NCBI GenBank assembly: GCA_000827205.1
Contig: KN832554.1
Coordinates: 2,667,789 to 2,731,788, forward strand
Direction: 5' to 3'
Origin: Plicaturopsis crispa FD-325 SS-3
Taxonomy: Eukaryota > Basidiomycota > Agaricomycetes > Amylocorticiales > Amylocorticiaceae
Length of the DNA: 64,000 nucleotides
Shown here: positions 23,562-33,834 of the stretch, piece after piece
Layout of the letters: every line of letters begins with the position of its first letter
Numbering within the stretch: position 1 is the stretch's first letter
Notes under the pieces: model-generated
Seen by the model: the letters and a program-made list of their open reading frames with translations, nothing else
The model's database searches: none
What the model was told of the DNA's origin: nothing
Position numbers and translations under genes: made by a program

Positions 23562-25358
23562 TCAGGTAAGGGTAGGGGTCTCCCAATCAATCCAGTCGCT
23601 CTGGACCCACGGGACACCGTTGAACACGCCGTTTGTGCTGAAGTCGTCCGTGCTGACGTCCGACCCCTGTAGGAACTTAGCGAAGAACGCGTCAAGCGGC
23701 GCGGTCTGGTTACTCGGGAACTGGCAGTGTTGATGCCCGCCCTGCTGGATGAAGCCGTGGTTCTGCGGGATGCCGAGCGCCTGGAAGACCGTGTGCGTGG
23801 CCGTCATGCAGCCGAAACTGCTGAATGGACTGAGCCAGACGAAGTCCGTGTTCTCGAGCCCCAAGAGGGCGCGCGGCGCGACAAGTGCGGCGAGCAGGTG
23901 GTGGTCGAACGGGAGGACGTCGAGGTTGTTCACGTAGTTGTTGAATAACGACGAGAACCAGACGTTCTCCGTCACGATCTCCGTCGCTGTCTGCACGACC
24001 TGGCCGGAGTTCTGCTCGAATAAGGAGAGGCGCCAGCATGCGTCACCTCCTGATCCAGACTCCTGCGGCACGGTGAGGGCGATGCGAGTTTCTAGCGCGC
24101 CAACCATGAGAGCGCCCTTCCCGTCACGAGAGCAGCCCGTGACGGCCAGCTTAGTGGTATCAATTTTCGCAGCAGGCGTCTCCTCGAGAACATCGATGAT
24201 ACGAGACACGCCCCATGTCCACGCGGTCATCGCAGACGCGTTGTGGCCCGAGCCATAGAGGTTGTAGAAGAGGCCCTTCCCGCGACTGGATACGTCATTC
24301 TCTTGTGCGATATTATCGTTGTCGTAGTTCAAGACAGCAACCTGACAATGTGAGACGTTAAGGCTGAACGAAGAGGCGCGGGGCGGTGACTTACACCGGG
24401 CGGAGTGGGGATGCTGCCCCCTACGAGTGCGATGAGGAGAGGCCAGCCATTTGCAGGGGCTGTACCGGTTGGGTACGTGATTGTCGATGTGAACGAAATG
24501 TCGCTCCCACCGCTGACTCCACCCGCATTCACGGTAAGCGTGTTGCCTGAGAATGAGCCAGAAACCTGAGGTGGCTTGGGTGGAAGTGATCCCGACTCGT
24601 AGGCCTGCAAGAACGCTATGATCTCCTCACGCCGGCATGCCCAGTCGTCAGCGGTCGTGACCTTCGACCCGTTTCCGAACGTGAAAGGATCAGGGAGCTT
24701 GCTATTGCTGTAGCCCGAGAGAGTGCGAGGTGCCGTCGAGCACGCTGTCGGATACGTCAGCAAACCAATTAAGGACGCGCTGTCAGGCAGAAGCTCACTA
24801 GACTGGCCGACAATCGGAGTGGATGATGGTGCCGTCGATGTCCCAGTTGCCGATATGCTGGCCGGCGTGGAAGTTGGTGCAGGTGCAGAGCCAGGAATAC
24901 ATCTAGAGAGCACTTATTTGTGACTATGATCCGCACGTTTGACTTAATAGAAACTTACTGGGAATAATAGCCTGCGAAGTCGTCGAGAACAAGTCAGATG
25001 ATCAACGGAGGTGGAGAATATAATAATATCTCACTGTTCGAGACAGTACTACGAAGTCGTGGTCGTATTGAGTTGATTATGAGCCACAAGGACAAAGATG
25101 TACCACTGAGGAGCTCACCAAACACTGCCGGGATCACAGGTCGTGCCGCCTATGTAGAATGAAGCTCGGAATTAAATTACAGGGTTTTGTTAAGACTTAC
25201 CTGTCCAACCGATACCACCACATTGACCTAGGAGATCGAATTAACGGAAGGAAAATACAGATAATGCGAAGATGGCATAGCATACCCCAGACGGCAATCC
25301 CTGAGACACGAGCAACAGTGATAGCTATTGACAAGACGGCGAATAGCCTGGCAGCCAT
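23562..25358 (-). CDS. glucuronoyl methylesterase, CE15, with N-terminal CBM1
   Basis: Seven exons on the minus strand: 25358-25286, 25227-25201, 25149-25119, 25048-25035, 24971-24959, 24902-24395, 24341-23562; 1446 nt, 481 aa. A signal peptide ([16 protein letters not shown]) is followed by a fungal cellulose-binding CBM1 with [18 protein letters not shown] and YYSQC, then a Ser/Thr/Pro linker. The CE15 domain shows [19 protein letters not shown], the nucleophile motif [11 protein letters not shown], the PQESGSGG block and the catalytic His in [12 protein letters not shown]15 enzymes cleave ester bonds between lignin alcohols and 4-O-methyl-glucuronic acid of xylan. The product is therefore a secreted wood-degrading enzyme anchored to cellulose. 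Odd: the CBM1 is cut by five introns into very short exons (27, 31, 14, 13 nt). Confidence 0.95.
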
Positions 25359-26044
25359 ATTTATGAGCGAATAGATGCGAGGAAACGGGGATGGTGGACT
25401 CACTGGATTTCAACCACGCAATATATAGGGCTGACGGAAGAAGCCTGGCAGAGCTTTGGGCAGAGCGACGCATAAGTACCAAGGGTATAAATATTGCACA
25501 TTCATTCGTCGAAATTTCGGCGAGGGTGATGCTGGGACAACACCCCGTGAACAGTCTCGAAAGTTGATCTCGTGCGCAATGACATGTTCTCGAGACTCAG
25601 AAGGCAAAGGCTCTGAATAGACACACAAAGAAGGCCACGGTCAGAACCTACAGCCGACCGCCAAGACACTCGACCGAGCACATACCTTGAACCTTCGCAG
25701 CTCATCACCCACTCCGTTGGACTTGGGTCAGTCGTCGGCAAATTGCAACCCAGGAATTTGTTCACCGCGGCATCCACTTATTTGATACACACACTAGTCC
25801 TCAGCAGCTGCTATGAAACAACGGTAGAAAAATTGAAGGCACCGCCCAGAGTCTATACCCGCTCGCTGACGAATTAACATATCACAACGCATGACTGTCA
25901 CAGCTTTTGTAGCACCACCACTGCCCCGCCTCCCCTGTCAATCACCGCGGGCACCTCCTCACTCGACACAGCAGGAATTGTCCGCAGAAGGAACGAAGAT
26001 CGCCCGCAGACGCGACGAGAATCACCCGTAGCAATGGGGAAGAA
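25359..26044 (-). promoter_or_regulatory. esterase promoter region / RER1 3' flank
   Basis: About 690 bp upstream of the esterase. ATATATA at 25421-25427 (about 65 bp before the ATG) is a likely TATA element. No gene recognised. Confidence 0.45.
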
Positions 26045-27197
26045 TCATAGGGAGCGCGTAGCGCCATATCGTGCCTTCCGGCCAATATCGAATGGGACGT
26101 ATTTGTATTTGATCATGTGTCTGAGGAATGGAGGTGGTCAGTTTTCGAAAAGACAGTGCTGAACATGCGACCGAACGCATTCGCCAAGTATGAAGTGTGG
26201 ATGTAAAGATAGCCGTGGGCGAAAACCAAGTGTGCAAAGACTCATTTGGAGCGTAGGAAGAGGACACCCCCGAGGCCTAGTTTTAAGGGCTAGAGCCGAA
26301 ACCGGGACCACGCAAAATAGCTCAAATGATTCTGACACTCACTGAATCTGCCGCCTCATCGTGAGCGCAAAGAGGACACAGAAATACACCAGCAGGATGG
26401 GCCAGTAAACTGGTACGTCGAACGCGCTACTTAGCGTACACAGGAGCGCAATGGCAGTGGCCCGTGTCGAGGAGAGCCTGGCGCATATCGTCAGGTGTAA
26501 GCAGGAAGAAAAATCACGCCAAAGTCTACGCACCAGAACTGCCATTCCGGTAATCTCCTTACAAACGGCCGGAATTCGTCGTCGCCGTCATTCGCGCTAG
26601 ACCTGCCTGCACCAACTTCTGGAGGTAAGTGCGTATGTCAAAGCTATCATATTAGTCGAGCATGGCTCACCTTCTTCACCGTCACTTCCGCCCTCTTCGA
26701 TGCCCTCCGCTGCCAAATCAGCGCGCAACGATGGGTCGAAGCGTGGTTGAAGGAACGCGAGGAGCAAGTTGAGAATATATATTGCGAGCGCGTCTATTTG
26801 TGTTCATGTTATACAGTGAGACACGACTGTTCGCCACATTTACCATAATTAACGATGCTGAAACTCACAGCAGACTTTTCGTAACAGAACGAATTGCATA
26901 GACCGTTAGTGTCAAGGCCCAGTTTGTGGACATTATTTGACGCGCCGACACGTACCTATGTACCACTACCAATAACATTAGCGCATCTACGACTACTGAG
27001 CGGCATGCACTCACCCCTTGACTTAGAACAATCCTCAACATGAAAACTGCCGCCAAACCGGCCGTGGCGAGCCAACGGTGCAGAACAAACGGCGTCCATC
27101 GGTCAAGGATTGCTTGGTGTTTCCGCTGCGCTTGATGCAGGAGAGCGAGGGGCGCCGATAAAGGTGTCGAAGACGGGTCTGAAGATGGGTCCATCAT
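26045..27197 (-). CDS. RER1: Rer1, ER-Golgi retrieval receptor
   Basis: Seven exons on the minus strand: 27197-27015, 26965-26956, 26874-26869, 26793-26671, 26618-26534, 26477-26343, 26120-26045; 618 nt, 205 aa. Family blocks: [67 protein letters not shown], the hydrophobic [38 protein letters not shown]. Rer1 is a four-span Golgi protein that recognises transmembrane domains and returns escaped ER membrane proteins in COPI vesicles. The stretch WYIVCY is encoded by a 10-nt and a 6-nt exon, which are needed to match the conserved sequence. The last intron (222 bp) is unusually long here. Confidence 0.95.
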
Positions 27198-27695
27198 GGC
27201 AGCGAGACGTGCAGGCGAGCGTTAAGTTGTCGTGGACGGCTACTGCTGCGGGCGTGTCGTCGTGTCCTGCAGCGCTCGTGTCGTTCAAATTCTGCAGACC
27301 GCAGTTTCAGGGGAAAAGTCGGGATTCATCCCAAAAACACGTTTTTGGCAGAAATAATTCCCCTTTTGGCTAACTTTCCACCGACTTTCCATCAGTCCTT
27401 TTGCTCGCGCGACGCGGCGCTAGGCCCGGATACCCCGCACGCCCCGTTCCTTGCTATTTGTTCTGCTCAAAAATCTGGTCAACTGGTCTCATTTTTTTCT
27501 GCCTTGATGTACACGATACAATATTATGATATGGGTGTACGGGCGTCGGAGATATTGTTCTTCCCCTGTATAAAAGGCTAGCCTTACGACAATTGCCCGG
27601 TGCCTACTCGTCGACGCCCGCCGCCTTCTGAGTGCTCCAAGCGCAAGCGCTCATACAAGTTGGAATCTCAATCGTCGCGTCCTCGAGTTATTCCC
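27198..27695. promoter_or_regulatory. divergent promoter region, RER1 / MFS permease
   Basis: About 500 bp between head-to-head genes. A clear TATAAAA at 27569-27575 lies about 120 bp before the MFS start codon. A minus-strand open frame crosses the RER1 start but shows no coding character. Confidence 0.5.
27569..27575 (+). promoter_or_regulatory. TATA box of the MFS gene
   Basis: TATAAAA followed by GG, about 120 bp upstream of the proposed ATG. Confidence 0.5.
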
Positions 27696-29629
27696 ATGCA
27701 AGATATGCGCGAGGGAAGTGAAACTTCCCAGAAGGTTTCCGCGTGGGCAGTCGAGGATATCGAGGGTCGTAAAGAGGTTCGTACAAAGCATCTCCTGTTC
27801 CCGCTCGGTCCTGAAGTTTGAATTTGTCCGCGGAAAAGTCAAAAAGCGAATACGAGACAGCCCAATATGTGGACCCATATGCACAGGTCGGCACTGTAGA
27901 TGATAGGGCTTTAGTGTGGAAGCAAGACCTGCGTATCGTCCCACTCTCAGCAGGCATCTATCTGCTATGCTACCTCGACAGGTCCAACATTGGTATGTTG
28001 TTCGTATCACTTGCATGTCCTGAGCTCATCAAATATTTGTAGGCAATGCTAAGATTTTGAACGCGGAGACGAAGAATGATTTACTCTCCGAAACACATAT
28101 GACATCGTTCCAATTCACGTGAGTTTTATGCGTATCTATCATCTTCACCTGCCCTAAGAACGAGTTCGCAGTATTGCCTTGATGGTGTTCCTCATCGCTT
28201 ACGCCCTTTTCGAAGTTCCCTCCAACATTTTGCTGAAGAAACTTCGCCCGAGCGTACGTCTTACAGTCCTCTTCATAACATCTAAGCTAAACCCGACTCA
28301 CAGCGCTGGATAGCCTTCCTCATGTTCGCATGGGGAGCAACAACAATCGGCCTAGGGGGTACCCAGAATTACGCCTCAGTCACCGGCGTGCGGTTTCTTC
28401 TGGGCGTTATTGAAGCTGGTACGCACTTGGTGAAGACCCGCGCAGGCAATAGCGTACTGACGCTGTGTCACCCCAGGGCTCTTCCCTGGTTTAGTCTTCT
28501 ATATGACATACTGGTATCGCACAAACGAGCGGTCTATGCGCATTGCGATAGTTCTTGCCTCTGCGACGCTGGCTGGTGCTTTTGGAGGCGCTATTGCGTA
28601 TGGCGTCGGCCACATGAACAGGGTGCACGGCCTCTCCGCCTGGCGATGGCTATTTATCCTTGAGGGCCTGCCTTCGTGTCTCTCCTCGATCTTGGTCTTT
28701 TTCTTTTTGCCGGATTACCCAGAGACAGCCAGCTGGCTTACCGTGGAGGAGAAGGCGCTCGCGAAGGAACGCCTCCAGCACGATGGGTCGCATGGAGACA
28801 GCCGAGCGATGACATGGGCTGAGGCGAAAGGCACACTCACCGACTGGCGACTCTACGCACATTACGCAGTAAGTTCGTGTACTACAACATATCGCACCTC
28901 CTGACGCGTATTTGTTACAGATATACTTCGGGATCTCGACGCCATTTTCAAGTCTTTCCCTTTTCACACCGTCCATTACCGCAGGTCTGGGATACGCGTC
29001 GCTCCGCGCTCAGCTTATGACAGTGCCGCCATATGCGGTTGCGTATGTGTTCACCGTTCTCGTATCGTGGTCTGCTGATCACTTCAATGCGTACGTCGAC
29101 CATATACGAATACACAATATCATACACAACTCACGCGGCCTTGTTCATGTTTACTAGCCGAGCACTTCATTCCGCACTTTTCTCCACAATTGGTGCTGTA
29201 GGGTTCCTGGCGTCAGCCGTCTTGCCTGCGGACGCGTATCTAGTAAGTAATTCTCGAAGCCAAATTCGTACCGGTCATTGAACGTCATTTCTCTTTCAGG
29301 CGCGCTACGGCTGCCTCATCGTAGCCACCACCGGCTCATTCGCCTGCATCCCGCCCCTCCTCGGCTGGCTCTCCTCCAACCTCGACTCCACCTCCGCTGC
29401 CGGCCTCGCCATCGCCATGAACATATCCTTCGGCGCGCCGGGGCAGATCGTGGGCGTGTGGATATACAAGGCCGACGAGGCGAAAAAGGGCTACCCGACT
29501 GGCCACTGGACCAATGCGGGACTCTTGTTTTTCGTTGCGGCAGGATGCCTTCTGCTGCTAGCTTACTACCGCAGGCAAAACTACACGACTGTCAAAGAGG
29601 ATCGAGGGCGCAGAATATATAAACTTTGA
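27696..29629 (+). CDS. MFS permease, anion:cation symporter (Dal5/allantoate-type) family
   Basis: Nine exons: 27696-27776, 27839-27992, 28043-28118, 28172-28253, 28304-28418, 28477-28868, 28921-29090, 29158-29242, 29300-29629; 1485 nt, 494 aa. Typical ACS-family sequence: LCYLDRSNIGNAK after the first span, FEVPSNILLKKLRPS, GVRFLLGVIEAGLFPG, MTYWYRTNERSMRIA, FFFLPDYPETASWLT, GYPTGHWTNAGLLFF. About 12 transmembrane spans. Relatives in yeast and filamentous fungi carry allantoate, nicotinate, pantothenate or other organic anions with protons at the plasma membrane; the substrate cannot be deduced. The N-terminal exon and start are the least certain part, because the 27839 acceptor has a weak pyrimidine tract. 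Confidence 0.9.
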
Positions 29630-32600
29630 ATGGCTGCGGTACAGGCGCTCGCGCAGTTTGCTTGAAAGTCACGTTCATAACGTTGAATGAGTATCCATTG
29701 CTAAAGTCAACACGCGCACAACCGGCCGTTCGATTCACCGTACCATATAGATGCGCTAGTAACTGTAAAGTGCGCACGAACCGCTGTCTATACATTGACG
29801 GTGAGCTTGGCGCCCGCAAGATGCAGTACGGTCACCTCTTGTTATAAAGCCAATCAAACTAGGGTGTGCCGTAAGTAAGTAATTTGAGAGGGTACACGAG
29901 TGGAAGCTGGATTGACAATGAAAACATGCCGCCGGAGCTCGGCTAACACCTAAGCACCTTTTCAGGATCGAAAACAAGGCGATGGACGAGATAGTGTAGA
30001 CGCCACACCTGCCTATGTGGGAACTAGCGAAGTCATGCCTCCACATACACAAGTCAGGGTGTGTCGATGTCCGAGGAGGGCGCTGGCGTGAGATGAACGA
30101 CACAGCTTTGGGCCACATCGGGTACCGGGCGGCCTGCCGTATTCGAGGGTACGCAGGGTACGCTCATGGCCCGCGGTGAAAACATACAGGGAGGGCACGA
30201 TCCTCGGCTATCAGCACAGCAGCGACGAGTTGGGGTGCGCACGCCGCCACCAGTATCGTCACTGGTCAGGCGTTATCCCGAACAGTGATTATCAGATGGT
30301 GGAGGGGCACAGACAACAAGAGCGTAGGCGCGCATATCGCCAAGAATTTACAGCAGGGAGCCACTGTCGCCGCGGCTGCAGGGACATGACGAGCGCCTCT
30401 TATACCGCCGGCATTTATCAGCAGCGAAACAGGGCTCTGACTCGGCCAGCTTTTCCGGGAACCACTGTGAGAGCCGGATTAATAGGAAGTGCGGTGCGCC
30501 CACACAAGATCGATTGTGACGATGCTGAGTCCGAGTCGACCTTATTGAATAGGCTTGCTTCCTGGATGTTATAGGAAGGGAAGGCACAGGCGATGGGTAC
30601 GGATGGGCACGAGGCGCATGCGTGTCGCACGCAGACGCCGATTCGCATTTCCCGGATGACCGGGAAATACTGACACGCCATGGGGGGAAACAAGACCAGG
30701 CGACCTGCGAGACAGGAAGGAAGCTGTGGTGTCCGAGTTGGCGTGTTGTGTTGCGTCCTGGCCAGCATCGGGAGTTCCCGTGCGATCACCCGGTGACCTT
30801 CGCTGCATAGGCGACACCAAAGCACCCCAAGTAATGCGCAGGGGCCCACAGACGAAGTGCACAGACGTAGGGACAGTACAGAGCCTCGTCCAAGGAGGTT
30901 ATTTCGAGCAGGCGTCTCGTATCAGAGGTCGGCAGGCCACGACGGCCAGTCCTATCAGAAATTTGGCGCCCGGACGTCAGTTCGGTATGTACGGACCATA
31001 CGTTTGGATATACACGTACTGTATAATGCACTCTGTCAGACAACTGTCAGAAGGGTTTGTTCGAGTGGAGATCTAGATGCACACGAACCACTGCTCGACA
31101 CTCGCCATCATCGATTCGATTAGAGTATGCAGCAGGGGTATTGCGGTGGGCAGGCGCGCGTAGGTGTTATGCGTTCCCTTGCAGCTCTGCAAGGCAATGC
31201 GCACACCGTTTCATAGACCCTGCGTATCATCTTAGAATGAATTGTCGGTATACAGGAAATTGAAGAATGCTCACCGGCCACGGCGACCCGGGCAATCATA
31301 CAGCGATGCGAGGGACGAGTCGAAGGTCGAGCTGGGGACCACGGACCGGGTGATCATGCACGTTAAAGGATTTTTCAATCACTTGTCCGCGCCCGTTCTT
31401 GGGCTTTCATCAAGGTTCCGGCTGCATCGTGGCCAGCCGTGGGCCGCAACCAGCAGCACAAAAACGTTCAACGCTTCTCCGAATTACAGCACGGCGAGGC
31501 GATCTCGGACGGAGGGGGGCCAATAAGATGCGACTTGTGAGACCGTCGACCGTCGCTCGCGAGTCGCAGAAGGATGATGATACCCAGAAAGGCACCTTGT
31601 CCCGGAAGGGCACACGAAGGCCTGATGGAAAGCGTCGAGATGATAAGTACTAAGTGGTGCAGAGCCTGTATACCCGGCCGGTGCAGACACACCGTTTAAG
31701 CGACGCTGCGATAATGAACGGCCTGCGATAGATGAATGACGGCGTGTGATGGTGGCTCGCAGCGCGTTACGGTTACGGTTACATTGCCTGGGCGTAGCGG
31801 TACACGGCGCACAAGTGCCTCCAAATCGCACTGTTGACAAGAAGGGTCGCCTCCAAGGAGCAGCACCATTGCCTCGAAGAGCTGCTTCCAAGACGCTAGA
31901 CGCAGCGCAAGTGCAGTGCACAGTCACCGGGGCACAGTGCAAGTACTAGTGCTGCTGGACTCGCATGCAAAGAACTCGAATCCAGTGCCAGTGCCAGTGG
32001 GAATTGGGTGTAGTAGAACCAGAGAGTGCGTCGAATTAAACCTTATTGACTCGTGTGTAACGCCGTCTCACGTTCAAGTGTATGGTGCCCGGGCAAGTCA
32101 GCGGGCCCTTGGAAGACTGAAAGACAGAGTCAAGGCCAAGTCGAAACCGTGCAAAGTTTTCCCAGCTCGAGTTGAAGGTCAGAGCAAAATCGACTTGAAG
32201 TCACACCGAGGAGAGAATGTTTCTATGTTTTCGTTATATTTTCAAAGCTATACGGTAGACTATATAATGCCCTGGTGACAATGGATACAACATGGTTTGA
32301 GTTAATATGGATGCGTGCGTGAGTGAGTGCGTGCGTGAGGATAATAGTTCGATGAGTGATGAGTGACAGTGAAGGAGAACGAGAAAATGAAAATGCCGTG
32401 TAAACATGAAATAGCAGGCAATATAACGCAAAAAAAACAAATGACACCCCGCTCGCGAAAGAGACTGAATAGCCAAAGTCCATGGAAGGGTGGGGGAATT
32501 GGGGCATTGCGATATGGCGGGAGGCCGTGGGGTATGAGGCATGTAGGATAGATACGAGGGTTGCCTGCGCGGAAGTATACAGTGGGTGTGTGTGCCGGTC

Positions 32601-32712
32601 GTCGAGAGCATGCATATAGATAGGCAGCGCAGTGGGCGGGGATAACTATGCAGATAATAGAAAGAGGAAACAAGAGGATGATCAGTGTAAATGGAGGAAA
32701 TGCGTGCACGTA
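29630..32712. other. 3-kb convergent intergenic region without a recognised gene
   Basis: Lies between two 3' ends (MFS and cyclin), so no promoter is required. Many open frames of 60-150 codons exist on both strands, but none has family similarity or coherent splice sites that I can see. Small local repeats occur: two TTACGG units near 31766 and CAGTGC-rich sequence around 31900-32000. No transposon ends were found. Confidence 0.5.
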
Positions 32713-33834
32713 TCACCATGTCGTTGGCCCCGCATACGCAAAGACCTTCGTCTTTATGAGAGCAGGCGCGGGGCGGGGCGAGTGCTCGTCCCGCAGCGAG
32801 ATCGTCGACGGCGACGAGTGCGCCGACGCGATTTTGACCATGTCGTCGTCCTCGTCGGAGTAGCCGGGCGTCGACGGGGACGCGGACGTCGCGGGCGAGG
32901 TGGTGTCGGAGTGGGATGGGGACGGAGGGCTGAGTGCGGGTGAGTCGTACGAACGGGAGGAGTGTCCCATGCGTAACGACGTGTCCTTCGCGTGGGCCTT
33001 GGGCGGCGAATGCGAGGACTGGCGCTGCTGGCCGAAGGAGGGAATGGGGCTCGTGCTGGTACCGGAAGGCACCTCCGGCGCGAGCGTGGCCGTGATTTTG
33101 ACGGCGTTCGACGAGGACGCTTTGGTGAGAGCGTATGTGGGGTAGGGGCCCGGGCCTGCAAAATCGACGCAGACCATCTCCGTGAATTCCTTCAGGCAGT
33201 CGGGCTCGACGTTGAGCTCCCACTCGAGGTAATTGCACATTTCCCGCTCCATCTGGTTGATTTCGCGAAGAGCGAACATGTTCTGGGCGACGATACTCCA
33301 AGACTTGTTGGAGTACGTGTCGTCGCACATCACCTTCGAGGCGATCATGAACGCGGAGATAAATAGTCGATGGCCTGAAGAGCCTCGAGCGGTGGGGAAA
33401 CGCGCCTTGAGGCGCTGGAGGAGGACGAGGGAGGCGTGCGTCACGCACTCCTTGAGCTTCGTCCGGTGGAGGGCGTAGGCGATAAATAGTGGGAGCTTCG
33501 AGTGTGAAGCGGTGGTCGGAACGGGGGCGTTTTCCGGACATGCGAAGAGATGGGTGATGAATCGCGCACAAAGGCGCGCGATCCGTTCGTGTCCGTAAAA
33601 TGGGTCGGTGCGCGGCTGTGCCTGCTTCGGTGGCGGCGCGGGTGCAGGCTTTGGAAGTGGTCGGCGTCAACGACGTGCAGAAAAGGCGAAGAGGTATTGC
33701 AGACTCACTGATGGGCCGCCGGCAGGTGCGGCTGTAGAACTAAACTGAGACCGACTCCTCGGGATATTGTGGTTTTGCGTCCGGAATGGGTCAGGATGGT
33801 GCTGTGAGTTTGAGGGACCATGTACTGCTGCCAT
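32713..33834 (-). CDS. Pho85-type (PCL) cyclin
   Basis: Two exons on the minus strand, 33834-33709 and 33648-32713; 1062 nt, 353 aa. A Ser/His-rich N terminus leads into the cyclin box: ERIARLCARFITHLFACPE, KLPLFIAYALHRTKLKE, LVLLQRLKARFPTARG, HRLFISAFMIASKVMCDDTY, NKSWSIVAQNMFALREIN, MEREMCNYLEWELNV. This is the form of yeast Pcl1/Pcl2 and filamentous-fungal PCL cyclins, which activate the kinase Pho85 in G1 and morphogenesis. The C-terminal 150 residues are Ser/Pro-rich, as is usual for phospho-regulated tails. The intron acceptor (CCAAAG) is weak, but phase and continuity support it. Confidence 0.9.

Noticed and set aside
31766-31780. TTACGG repeats as an internal telomere-like sequence
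   Set aside because: Only two units, and the unit is not the usual fungal TTAGGG.
32234-33670. 478-codon minus-strand open frame
   Set aside because: It is another frame over the cyclin gene. The cyclin box, with closing intron phase, is clearly the real product.
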